Notes under the pieces: generated by a model | What the model saw: the letters and a program-made list of their open reading frames with translations, nothing else | What the model was told of the DNA's origin: nothing | The model's database searches: none | Source: Isochrysis galbana | Taxonomy: Eukaryota; Haptophyta; Isochrysidales; Isochrysidaceae | Assembly: GCA_018136815.1 (NCBI GenBank) | Contig: CM030941.1 | Span: 1,735,582 to 1,799,581, forward strand | Direction of reading: 5' to 3' | DNA: 64,000 nt | Translations under genes and position numbers: made by a program | Shown: one piece after another, positions 32,401 through 40,100 of the stretch | Position numbering within the stretch: position 1 is the first letter of the stretch | Layout of the letters: every line of letters begins with the position of its first letter

Positions 32401-32429
32401 GGCACAGCCGGTGGCTGTGGTCCATACAC
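26430..32429 (-). CDS. Ty3/Gypsy polyprotein: phage-MTase-like domain, protease, RT, RNase H, integrase, chromodomain
   Basis: 1999 aa in one frame. Approximate positions: residues ~45-145, a domain resembling phage proteins (FLAVENPKMHHYAKSL, then HPWQHGTGHTKATGLYLSPS, then RSRTYVGIAGAMAMQW); protease LADTGAGPSVV at ~440; reverse transcriptase with catalytic YLDD at ~986; RNase H VKTDAAS at ~1150; integrase zinc finger H...H...CHEC at ~1440-1470; DDE residues in FCDVV (~1500), RSDSGSN (~1570) and VGLVERAQQT (~1605); and a C-terminal chromodomain EYLVDSLLDRKG...QYLVKWRGYAKAAATWEP at ~1795-1830. The chromodomain marks a chromovirus-type Gypsy, which targets integration to chromatin. No normal Gag with zinc knuckle was found upstream. 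Confidence 0.93.
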   Translation of the reverse strand: MYGPQPPAVPIAPSAPLLPITIRLVPTIPIIGDMGQAMAPIRRTTASRAPFLAVENPKMHHYAKSLLGGLEATQYVHPWQHGTGHTKATGLYLSPSLPPLVPTCIVPGREHAMANLPMSPHRGSMRSRTYVGIAGAMAMQWMPVVLDYCRRTPNRPAASAASLLSQARDLQSSQLAAHARSSSESSNVSSVAAIDMEWRPWLGSPRSPLLPVRPARMIRKVRNRWRVWTAVRGTQGSISYAWLPLSPSLASALDAEVSLHSSAVEEEPLPILAPPPSPSSSSPFVPMPPLLETCASVSFPDTFTPEGWHAALRLTWSGQERLALLPTPPSRLGVGALPDLHPPLPPLDRPARRSVAEVIADHKQRHAAFVPSGFTPALSLPAVVASVTREVPARLVSDTPPSLYPRHCLYVRDLIVCRQSATGPTRYIVDSALAVNKTLADTGAGPSVVTTELLAALPRDACVLIEHASDRPAVVGPDGNPLRTRGYATLVFSLSGVEFRHRFLVVEGAPMLLLGNDFLEAYAACIELSPDAKRDGRLTLVVNNRRVPSLVSTRPRISSAPLVAMISADSPQADDSPLVPITDDLSSCQAHGESPPAMPSSIPLPPLDPELEPPPRFDFTRSPPSSPSPSFAAVDVEPLFAKGSPSAASLKEFALYTRQPITIPARSKGTFSVRLPLEVIENYPDSAILVDRLPPRDGLDSPPMVATSVETPTPEGEVLITVWNLAPRPVTLPAYSPVASAHIEYKLHEARSTAAGDGDDPESSLTEAQRALLDAITIDPDKQLSPSQKQRVRCLLARHIDAFALDPKNPRHTHVMEVELPLLPGATAHRHAPSKMGDEGRAIVDKHVAEMEAAGIIRKSNSPWASRVVLVGKKDGSVRFCVDYRDTNSKLRISDSPLPLTVEAIDRLSRGQGSRDSLFLCLLDLASGFWCLPIKEEDKPITAFCTHRQKYEFNYLPFSVQSGPSYMCRLMDAVLQGLAWEICMPYLDDIGIWSTGTGSTLEERIDASFEQMLHRLDLVLERLRWAGLSCKASKCILFAIKGEYLGHVVSRRGLEMDPKKVEAVRSIDPRHINSLEKVRSFLGLCSYYRRFIKGFAHVAAPLTDLTRTGVDVATVSQSPECQTAIRCLIDLITSAPVLAAPRHDKEFIVKTDAASTLGIGGVLSQIDDHGHEHVVAYYGRRLTAAERHWTTTEVELLAALESIRTWRPYLWGRHFRLVIDHQALRWLHTMKDTVQGGPASRLMRWALKLSEYRFTVEHKPGANHKDADGVSRLVAADDETSETSAPKQGGGQLLAAVVPNSRSTTALDGQPPAVAASRSRTTTASSLQADERSSRLSSTTRDSINLSYLDVGTPNAEALKEAQAEDPDCHDLIRFLSSSPHNPDLDHRRLRWLSRESSRCLLRSGLLYRRVPTRDGEKLCLYVPKTMRRAYLEAFHDHLCHLGDNRMARLLRDRYFWPGMNADVCEHVRQCHECTLAKPPFRHLADPKGPQVGAYPFDIVFCDVVSMAPTHDFIKGSRGFDKLLVFVDSLTRWIEAAPHNGDPSSADALHAFMSYVVSRHGVPRQLRSDSGSNLASQLTSIILERTGTDLRPSTPHHHESVGLVERAQQTLINMARATDEGGGHWVDHLPFFLMSMRASANRITRMSPTALLYGRELRLPAQLSDPPDTGPPPELPQEIRSYAWKMHCRLKAAWAAAYDATLESQADALADTLRTHSPPIQFAPGDRVVRKIPGHRNKLLYHYSGPYRIAEALGAGRYRLRDQENRLLSEEVHVTNLRPYYTLTDEDPVQRDEYLVDSLLDRKGRGDSRQYLVKWRGYAKAAATWEPLAQLLRRCESLVTAYDDAHPFPPLRKPQMRKRAAESQSQTVSTPPTSHAIEAPVGSEATGSDHQAPRRSPRLAPSSHSGPIAHVSHSPVSARPSVANPVGPTMRPQHAVFVLGQWWYSSGSSRGSPWFGSHAFAHDALASPTFVRCRSEALARLSPSDRTLVSLLDTPSAFF

Positions 32430-33411
32430 CGCCCTCAGACGTAGGGCGCTGCGTGCGAGGCACCTTCATAGATGCGTCGGTCGGACGGGCCCTAGCGAAT
32501 GAAGCAGCCAAATCAGCGTGCCCACAATAGCGTGACATCGGGTCGAAATCTACCTTAGCATTACGCCACGACTCCAAATCCCATTTGGCTCCCTCGGGAT
32601 GGCCGAGGTTGTCCGCAGGCGGCGCGCAGCCCCGTCGGCAGAGGAAGGCGGGCAGGCGGGCTTGAGCGAGGGCGAGGACGGCGGCGAGAGCGACATCGAG
32701 CGAGTAGCGAGAGTGTGTGTGTGATGAGTGATGAGGGGCTGTGGCTGCTGTGCATGTTGGTGTGGAAGGGCTGTGCATGACATTAACATGTGAGGTACAA
32801 ATGGGAGGGGGCACAGGAGACGGAGAGACAGGATCGGGGAGGGCACGTGCGGCCGAGGGCGAGACCGAGGGTTCGGCCTCGGGCAGCATGAGGACGGGCG
32901 TGACGAGCACGGAGAGCACAGGCAGACGAGAAGGGGACAGGAGCGCTCGAGCGGTGGCGCTGATCGCGAGACGTAAGAACAAAGGGGGGGGGACACTCAC
33001 GGGAAAAGTAAACACCGGGAAGGGAAAAGACGCGGGAAGAGAGAGGGATGAAACGGGGCCGGAAACTCAAGGAGGCACTCGGGGAGAGAACGGGGAAGGG
33101 GAGAGAGAGAGGGGGCGGGCCCAGTGGGCCGACGCGGGAAAAGGGGGTCGGAGCGTGACAACAAAGAACGAAAGGGGGACGGGGGGGAAAAGGAACCGAT
33201 GGCGGGAGAAGGAACGCGATGCAAAGAGGGGGAAACGGGGCGAGGCGGCGAGGAGGGGGTCACGCGAAGGGGACCTAATGAACGGGGACGTGCGAGGGGG
33301 AACGGGCAACCCCCCCTACCCGCAACACCCCCCCCAATGCGAGAAGCGGGAACCGGGGCGAGCGCATTGCAGAAGGCGGGGAGAAAAGAAAGGGGGGTGG
33401 GCGTGCAGCGG

Positions 33412-33601
33412 CTCAGGCGGCGGCGACGTGCGCCCAAGAATTCGTCGCGTAGCGGACGCAGGCGTCCGCCTTGCGCTTGGGCAACCACTTCGTGAGGAAG
33501 TCCGCCGCCATGTGCTCGGACGCGACGTGGCGAAGCGCCACCTCGCCGGCGGCGACGCGCTGGAGGAGGGAGTGGTATCGGCGCATGAAATGACGGGCGC
33601 G
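33412..33601 (-). pseudogene. Copia RNase H tail in the deleted element
   Basis: Encodes TRARHFMRRYHSLLQRVAAG, then EHMAADFLTKWLPKRKADAC, then a stop. It is joined directly to leader-derived sequence, so about 4 kb of gag-pol is missing. It is nearly the same as the C-terminus at 10065-10249. Confidence 0.85.
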
Positions 33602-33679
33602 GGTGGGCTGGTCGAGTGTTGGCAGGTTGGGAGCGTCGGCGGCAGGGTCGTGGGAGGGCGGTGCTGGGTGGGAAGGCGT

Positions 33680-33701
33680 GGACGACACGCCTCCGCTACC
33701 A
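33680..33701 (-). promoter_or_regulatory. Copia primer-binding site
   Basis: The minus strand reads TGGTAGCGGAGGCGTG directly after the 5' LTR (34315-33702). It is complementary to a tRNA 3' end ...CTCCGCTACCA, which resembles initiator-Met tRNA ends. The element's polypurine tract is at 33328-33336 (minus ttggggggg). Confidence 0.6.
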
Positions 33702-34980
33702 TGTGTGTGTGATGAGTGATGAGGGGCTGTGGCTGCTGTGCATGTTGGTGTGGAAGGGCTGTGCATGACATTAACATGTGAGGTACAAATGGGAGGGGGC
33801 ACAGGAGACGGAGAGACAGGATCGGGGAGGGCACGTGCGGCCGAGGGCGAGACCGAGGGTTCGGCCTCGGGCAGCATGAGGACGGGCGTGACGAGCACGG
33901 AGAGCACAGGCAGACGAGAAGGGGACAGGAGCGCTCGAGCGGTGGCGCTGATCGCGAGACGTAAGAACAAAGGGGGGGGGACACTCACGGGAAAAGTAAA
34001 CACCGGGAAGGGAAAAGACGCGGGAAGAGAGAGGGATGAAACGGGGCCGGAAACTCAAGGAGGCACTCGGGGAGAGAACGGGGAAGGGGAGAGAGAGAGG
34101 GGGCGGGCCCAGTGGGCCGACGCGGGAAAAGGGGGTCGGAGCGTGACAACAAAGAACGAAAGGGGGACGGGGGGGAAAAGGAACCGATGGCGGGAGAAGG
34201 AACGCGATGCAAAGAGGGGGAAACGGGGCGAGGCGGCGAGGAGGGGGTCACGCGAAGGGGACCTAATGAACGGGGACGTGCGAGGGGGAACGGGCAACCC
34301 CCCCTACCCGCAACAGAGAGGCGAGGGCGAGTGAGAGGAGGGCTGTGGTGGCAGGGGCTGGCGAGGCGAGGAGGGATTGTAGGGTCTGAGTGTTACGAGA
34401 GCGAGAGCGACGAGAGCGAGAACGACGACGGATGACGACTGGCGACAGGACGACGGACAGAGACACCCAGGAAAACACCCCGACTCTCGCCCCACGACTT
34501 TCTCACATAACTCGACTGAAATCAAACCCAAACACTCCGATCAGACAACGACGGACGACGATCAAAGGGCGATCTGTCGGCGATCTTGTCTGGAACGGGA
34601 ATCGCACCATAACGGAATCGAGGGGCAATCTTGCCGCACAGGATTCCAAGAGACTTACCAAATAAGACGAGAGAAGTGCGATATGCTTAAGGAGGAGGTA
34701 CGAAGAGATCGCAAATTAAACCTGATTGCCCCCAGAAGCAGATAAAGAACCGCAGGGGAGATAGCAAATTAAACCTATCTGCGAGGCGCCTGGGAGGAAG
34801 AAAGGTGGGGAAACTTCCCTTCTCTTTCGAGAGGAAGAGAGAGGGCGCTCCACAACCCACGATCCCATGCATCCAAGCGAAGCTTTTGACCGAGAACGAG
34901 AACGAGAGAATTATAACGATAAATACCGAACGACGAAGAGAAGAGCGAAGCCTAACGAGTGTCGATTCGCGAATGCGACA

Positions 34981-35141
34981 AAGTGCAGGCCACAAAAGAG
35001 GCACTGCTTCTTCTTGATGTCCCTTGCTCTGCCTGCGGCCTCCATCACCGTCGACCACTCAAGCTGCGTGCCCTGGAGCTTAGCGATGGGGCCACGACCC
35101 CATGAACGAGCACCGAGCTCGGTGCCCCTGTCTCTCTCCAC
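34981..35141 (-). pseudogene. BED zinc-finger protein fragment, 5' side of Gypsy insertion
   Basis: The minus strand encodes AKLQGTQLEWSTVMEAAGRA, then KKKQCLFCGLHF, stopping exactly at the Gypsy LTR. The Cys-x2-Cys pair is the first half of a BED finger completed at 20683. The TSD aagtg belongs to this reading. Upstream exons were not found. Confidence 0.6.
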
Positions 35142-35889
35142 GAGCGAGCGTTGTCCTCCCTCGACGCCAGCATCACTCAGTTGGCAGGGGGGCAGAGAGG
35201 GAAAGGGCGAGGGAGAGGGGGGGTGGCGCGTAGCACAACCGCCAAGCCGCCAAGGGCCAAGGGTCCTTCGCCTTCGCGCGTGACGATTCTAACCGTAAAA
35301 GAGTATTATATTAGTAGATCAGGTCCTTTAATGGTAGTCCAGTAGCTGACAGCTGATATCAGTGGTTTGACAATTTGGAGCTGTTACCGATACTGAGAGC
35401 TTATAACAGTCTTGTTACCCCATTGTCGCATTCATCCTAGATGATGCGATTTCCAGGCTCTTATTTCCAGGTCCTTCGCCGTGCGGCCACACGGTGAAGC
35501 TCAGGTACTTCTAGGTTGGTAGGGTTCGTCCCTAGCGATCTAGAATTCGAGTTCTCGTTTCGTTGGCGCTTTATCCGCTAGGCTCCCTCCCTGAGGGAAG
35601 AGTTCTTTGTAGGTCTAACAATCTTTTAAAACCCAACACACTAGGGCCGCTAGGAGCGCCTCGCCGCCCCACAGCCCTTCGTTCGCCGTTCGTTCCCCGT
35701 CCAGACACCCAAATGGGGTTGCCCGACCCAGTCCAGAATTTCACACCCGACTCCCGGTGGGGAGGAGGGCCAAAGCGCCGCGCTAGCCGCCGGTGCCGCT
35801 CGCGACGGAGTGGCTCAGAGCCCTCCGGCTCCGCTCGACTCGACACCCATCCCAGATTGCCCTTCGTGGGGCGGGAGTTGCCGGGGCAG
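35142..35889. other. Intergenic, no gene recognised
   Basis: Mixed composition with an AT-rich patch near 35285-35420. No protein-like frame, RNA gene or repeat relationship seen apart from the transposon end that follows. Confidence 0.5.
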
Positions 35890-35975
35890 GTAGGGGGGGA
35901 CCCTAAGGAATCCTTGGACACCCAGGGGAAGGGGAGGTGGGAAATAGTGGTTAAAGTGAGTGAGTGACCGGGCTA
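35890..35975 (+). repeat. Right end of the TAGCCCGGTCACTCAC transposon family
   Basis: Contains aatccttggacacccagggg, gggaaatagtggttaaa and terminal gtgagtgaccgggcta (35960-35975). The same order occurs at the right end of the transposon in the Gypsy LTR (24769-24830). No left end was found nearby. Confidence 0.7.
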
Positions 35976-36164
35976 TGGCTTGCTTCGTGGGAGCTGTTCA
36001 ACTTGAGTGTGGGCGCGTACCTTACACGAATATTCATGCCTACAGCCTTCAGATGGGCATGGGCAGGAATATAACACACCGACGCCATTGCCTTTGCCGT
36101 GGGGCGGGAGGGGGTTGTTATTCGGAGGGGGGAGGGAGTTGGAGTTGCCGGGGTAGGTAGGGGG

Positions 36165-36271
36165 TAGGGGGGGACCCTGCGGAATCCTTGGACACCCATG
36201 GGAGCAGGCGGGGAGGTGGGAAATAGTGGTTAAAAGAGTGAGAGTGAGAGTGAGAGTGAGTGACCGGGCTA
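36165..36271 (+). repeat. Second right end of the TAGCCCGGTCACTCAC transposon family
   Basis: Same block order as at 35890, with a longer gagtga repeat before the terminal gtgagtgaccgggcta (36256-36271). The two ends are in the same orientation about 300 bp apart, suggesting a duplicated or nested end. Confidence 0.7.
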
Positions 36272-36535
36272 GCTATGGTCTACAGATACAGATACAAATC
36301 ACAAGTAATTAAATTTTTCGTAATTACAAATAACGCTCGAGGCTCGAGGCCATGTTCTACAGATACCAATAATGCAGATTCGGGGACAAATAATACTAAT
36401 AATGATAACACATAATGCTATTTTTACATAATTGTACTTGTTCACTGTATATCACCTTTCACAGCTCGGCTATTTGGCTATTTACTTAACGTGTAGCGTG
36501 TAGCGTGTAGCGAGCGTAGGGCTGCAGACTAGAGA
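36272..36535. other. AT-rich island
   Basis: Unusually A/T-rich for this genome (aattaaatttttcgtaatta, ataatactaataatgataac). No gene. A trimer of cgtgtag lies near 36490-36510. Confidence 0.6.
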
Positions 36536-36591
36536 CTAGACGATAGACGCGCAAGGTCGCGCGCGCGGTGAGATTATTAAGAAGTTTTAAA
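36536..36591 (+). mobile_element. LINE 3' terminus
   Basis: The sequence gcgcgcgcggtgagattatt, then aagaagttttaaa, matches the 3' end of the LINE copies, plus orientation. Only the last ~50 bp are recognisable. Confidence 0.55.
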
Positions 36592-36629
36592 TACTAACGA
36601 AGAGTAGAAGTAGTCACCCGTGTCACTCC

Positions 36630-36819
36630 CCTAGATGGGAAATACGTATTTACCGTATTTGGACAGAGGCCAAATACATATGTATTTGGCTGTATTTGAA
36701 GCGCGTCCTGGGTTGTAGGTTGTAGGCCTCGAATGTATTTGAAATGTATTTGGCCGAAGGCCAAATACATATGTATTTGGCTGTATTTGCAGGCCCCAGC
36801 ACCGTATTTCCCATCTAGG
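36630..36819. mobile_element. 190-bp MITE with 17-bp TIRs and 8-bp TSD
   Basis: Perfect inverted termini CCTAGATGGGAAATACG (36630-36646 and 36803-36819) are flanked by the 8-bp duplication gtcactcc (36622-36629 and 36820-36827). The interior contains two copies of a ccaaatacatatgtatttgg palindrome followed by ctgtattt. An 8-bp duplication fits hAT-like or Merlin-like transposition. It sits about 380 bp upstream of the SPT6 start. Confidence 0.9.
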
Positions 36820-37196
36820 GTCACTCCGACAACCCCCAATTGCCGTGCTCAGTGCTCCTCAGCTCCTCAGTGCTCAGTGCTCGCTCCTCCACCCTCCACG
36901 GCCGCAAAACGCATTGACAGCACTACTCTGGCCTTTTTTACAAAAGAACACAGCGCCGCGCGGCTCGAGCTCCCCCCGCCCTCTCTCACTCGCTCGCTGC
37001 TTGCCGCCGCCCGCGCACTCACTCTTCCTCCCCCTTCACTCAAGTAATCAGTGGAAAACATGTAAGAGGTTCTGTCTCCCCTCCCTCGCTCGCTCGCTCG
37101 CTCGCCGCGCGCGCGCCTCTCTCCTCCCTCCGTCTCTCGCCCTCCCCCTCCCCCCTTCTCCCCACTGCTCTCTCCACAGCGAGAGCGCCGAGCGAC

Positions 37197-40100
37197 ATGT
37201 CGGACGAGCCGGCGCGCAAGCGCCACAAGCGTGTCATCGTCGACAGCGACGAAGACGACGAGGACGACGAGCCGCAGCAGGTGGATCCGCCGGAGCGGCC
37301 GCTGACTGCAGAGCCTCAGAGTGAGGAGGAGGAGGAGGAGCCGTCCACGGAGCGGGCGGCGGACGACGCCTCAGCCGCCTCGCCTTCCAAGCCTGCCTCC
37401 CCCGCCAAGGAGCCCGATGGCACGGCGCGCGAGGGCGAGGATGAGCCAGTGCCGAAAGAAGAAGAGGATGTGAAGGCCGATGAGAGTGGCAGTGACAATG
37501 ACGACGACGATGAAGAAGAAGACGACAGCGATGACAGTGGAGATTCGGGGGGCGCCGACGAGGACGGCGACGGATCGTCTCGCAAGCGGCGTAAGCGTTC
37601 GCAGGAGCTTGAACTCGACTCGGACGATGAGCGCCTGATTGAGGAGAACACTGGCGTCGCTATCGAGCGCAAGGCGCGCGACGGCGGGCTGCGCCGCCTG
37701 TCCCACTCGCGTCGCGAGCCTCGTGAAGAGCACATCACTGGCGAGACTGCTGAGGAGCTGCAGGCGCGGCTCTTCGGCGAGGGTGAGGGCGATGACAACG
37801 ATGATGCCACCCGTGCGGACGACCAAGAGGGCGCTCCTGAGAAGGAGGAGGAGGTACGTGACGACGAGGAGGAGGATGACTTCATTGTTGACGCGGAGGG
37901 TCGCGCAATTCGTTCACGCCGCAAGGGTAAAGGGGAGGGCGTGTCCGCAGAACGCATGGAGCAGATGGAGGAGGCAGATGCCATTTTTGGTACTGACGTA
38001 GAGATGAGGGAGCTGCTCGAGGCGACTGGGGGACTGGACGCTGGGGGTGAGGCGGAAGACGAGGACGAGGACGAGGGCATCGAGAGCTTCGACGAAGAGA
38101 GCGAGGTGAGCCCTGGGGGCCGGAGTGCCGCTGTGCCTGTTGACACTAGGCGCGTTTCTGTAGTTTTCCTCTGTGCCGTTCCAATGCGAGGCGGATGGCA
38201 CAAGAAGCTCTGGCTTTCTCAGCCTCGCCTAGCTCGCCTGCCAACATTACGCTTGCCAGAGACAAACGCCATCCCTTCCTCTATGCCTCAGGATGATGAC
38301 GACTTCATCGAGTTGGATGAGGAGGAGCGTCGTGAGCGCGAACAGCGGCGGCAAGAAAAGGAAGCGGCTAAGGCGCAACGTCGCGCCAAGAAGGCTGGCA
38401 AGGGCTCAGACGCTGCAGCTAGGCGAGCCGCAAAGCTCAAGGTATGCTTGAAGGCTCTTGGCCTTGCGAAGCGGCCGATCGGATGCTAGCATACCTTTCT
38501 GTTGGGCTCGAGCTGATTCTGCTTCTTTCCTCTTCACTCTCTGCAACTACAGTCGCTATACGAACCAGAGACATTTGCTAAGCTGATGCTGACGGATGAA
38601 GATGAGGCTGCGAGGCAGCTCGACGTTCCAGAGCGAATGCAGCCAGACTTTGCCGAGGGTGCTGAACCGGTTGAAGGGGAGCTCCGAAAGGAAGCAGAAT
38701 GGTAAGCTTGCCACTGGGTGGGTCCCATCAAATCTACTGGTCATCATGCATATTGTTGGACGAGCTTTTCGTGGGGATCATCTTCTTGCTGAGCGTCCAC
38801 GGGTCCACTTGCCTTAACTCTTTCTTCAAGGTGCTACGACGTTCTGTTTGCCGACGCTGACCTCAACGTGGACGAGGCTAGCGCCACCAACCTTGCCAAC
38901 CGACGCATCGACGCCCTGGAATCTGTTCTAACCTACATGCGCACGGGCGAGCCCCCAAGTACGCGGCTCATGGCTCCTCCCGTCTCTTGGCACTTGCATG
39001 CTTGATCGATGCACACGGCGCCATATCTAGCTCGCATCCTTGCCGCCATCATTGCAGCCGAAGGCCAACGTACTTTCGCACCTCACTACCTTTCTCGTTT
39101 TGCAGGCACTGAGCAGCTTAGCGGCAATACCGAGAATGACCCTCCTTCACGCGTCGTCTTCGAACTTGCATTCATCCGCTACTTTCGGAAAGAGGCATGG
39201 GCCGTCGGCGCTGGGACTTCGGCTACCTCAGGATCTGCGGAGACTCTCCTCTCTGAGGCGCACCTACGGGTGAGTTCGCCCTCCTTGGTAGTTTCCCACG
39301 CGGAGCGCCCCCACCTTGGTTGTTTCCCACGTGATCAGAATCAGCACCATGGATTCGCCTGACGTCGATCTGCGCCATACTCCGCTGGGAGTTGCGCAAG
39401 TACACACACCTCGGCACGGCAACCTCCTCCAGCTTCCCCGGCCTTGCGGGAAGATAAACGACTATCTGACAGCCCCTGCTCCCTTGACCGCATCAGGCGC
39501 TCCCTGAGCTCCACGCGCGCTTCACGCAGCTGCAGCTCGGTAAGGCGAGCATTCTGGAGAGAGTGGGACGACACCTCGTCCCGTCCGACTCGAGGTGAGC
39601 TCCAAATATTCGCTATGCTCATCACGGCCTCCTTTTGCGATCCGCGATACCACCCATGCCCAGATCCTACCACGTATGCCGCTGTGTGTGGATCACGACG
39701 TCAGCTTTTCCCATTTCCTACCCGTGAATGCGCAGGCATGAAGAATACCTGGACGCCCTTCGGCGGTGTCGCACCATTGAGGACATGTCTGACGTTTCCG
39801 GGCATGTTCGACTGCACGTCGAGGAAATTGAAAGGAGGTTCGTGGCCTGTGTAACGGGCCTTGGGGCGAGTGCATTGAGATCACGCTTCATCTCCTGTGC
39901 GCTCCGTTTGAGACAACCTTTTTTTTCTCAGGGACGGCCGGGGAGGTCGCACTCTGCCAAGTGGCAATCGCCGGCCAACACCTCGTGGATTGCTGGGAAC
40001 AGCATTGGCCTCACGTCTGGATGCCGCCAGCGAATGGTTTGGAATCTCGGTCGATGATCTTGTGGAGTATGTCCCTCGCTCACTCACTCCCCTAGTCTTT

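Larger units (their letters stand above)
32714..34315 (-). mobile_element. Internally deleted Copia element with two 614-bp LTRs
   Basis: Two direct repeats, 32714-33327 and 33702-34315, each 614 bp, start TGTGTGTGTGATGAG and end CCCGCAACA (plus strand). They appear identical by eye. A 5-bp duplication gagag flanks the whole at 32709-32713 and 34316-34320. Between them are only 374 bp: a primer-site-like TGGTAGCGGAGG after the 5' LTR, a short leader, the RNase H tail and a polypurine tract. It is 1.6 kb and non-autonomous (TRIM/LARD-like). The target, the Gypsy 5' LTR, is intact in the other LTR at 20868-20890. Confidence 0.9.
20689..34980 (-). mobile_element. Ty3/Gypsy chromovirus-type retrotransposon with nested insertions in both LTRs
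   Basis: The 5-bp duplication aagtg lies at 20684-20688 and 34981-34985, directly outside termini TG (20689) and CA (34980). The minus strand encodes one long polyprotein (32429-26430). A polypurine tract (agcagggggg, minus) touches the 3' LTR at 25473. The 3' LTR is 848 bp once the DNA transposon is removed. The 5' LTR matches it over 748 bp with the Copia insertion removed, but its last ~100 bp, the primer site and most of gag are replaced by unrelated or deleted sequence. By eye I saw no differences between the two LTRs, suggesting a recent insertion. Confidence 0.85.
32631..34980 (-). repeat. Gypsy 5' LTR, interrupted by a Copia element and truncated at its inner end
   Basis: LTR sequence occupies 32631-32713 and 34321-34980. 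It matches 20794-20901 plus 24838-25472 without visible differences. Beyond 32631 the last ~105 bp of the LTR seen in the other copy (20689-20793) are absent. The junction therefore removes the LTR end, the primer-binding site and probably gag. Confidence 0.8.

Noticed and set aside
32741-33712. 323-codon plus-strand frame across the Copia LTR
   Set aside because: It repeats in the second LTR copy and has no protein-like composition; it is an LTR shadow.
35400-35560. Possible tRNA gene suggested by a ggttcg-like motif
   Set aside because: No cloverleaf with matching acceptor, anticodon and T arms could be drawn.
37316-38203. 295-codon Ser-rich minus-strand frame
   Set aside because: It is the antisense of the acidic N-terminus of SPT6.
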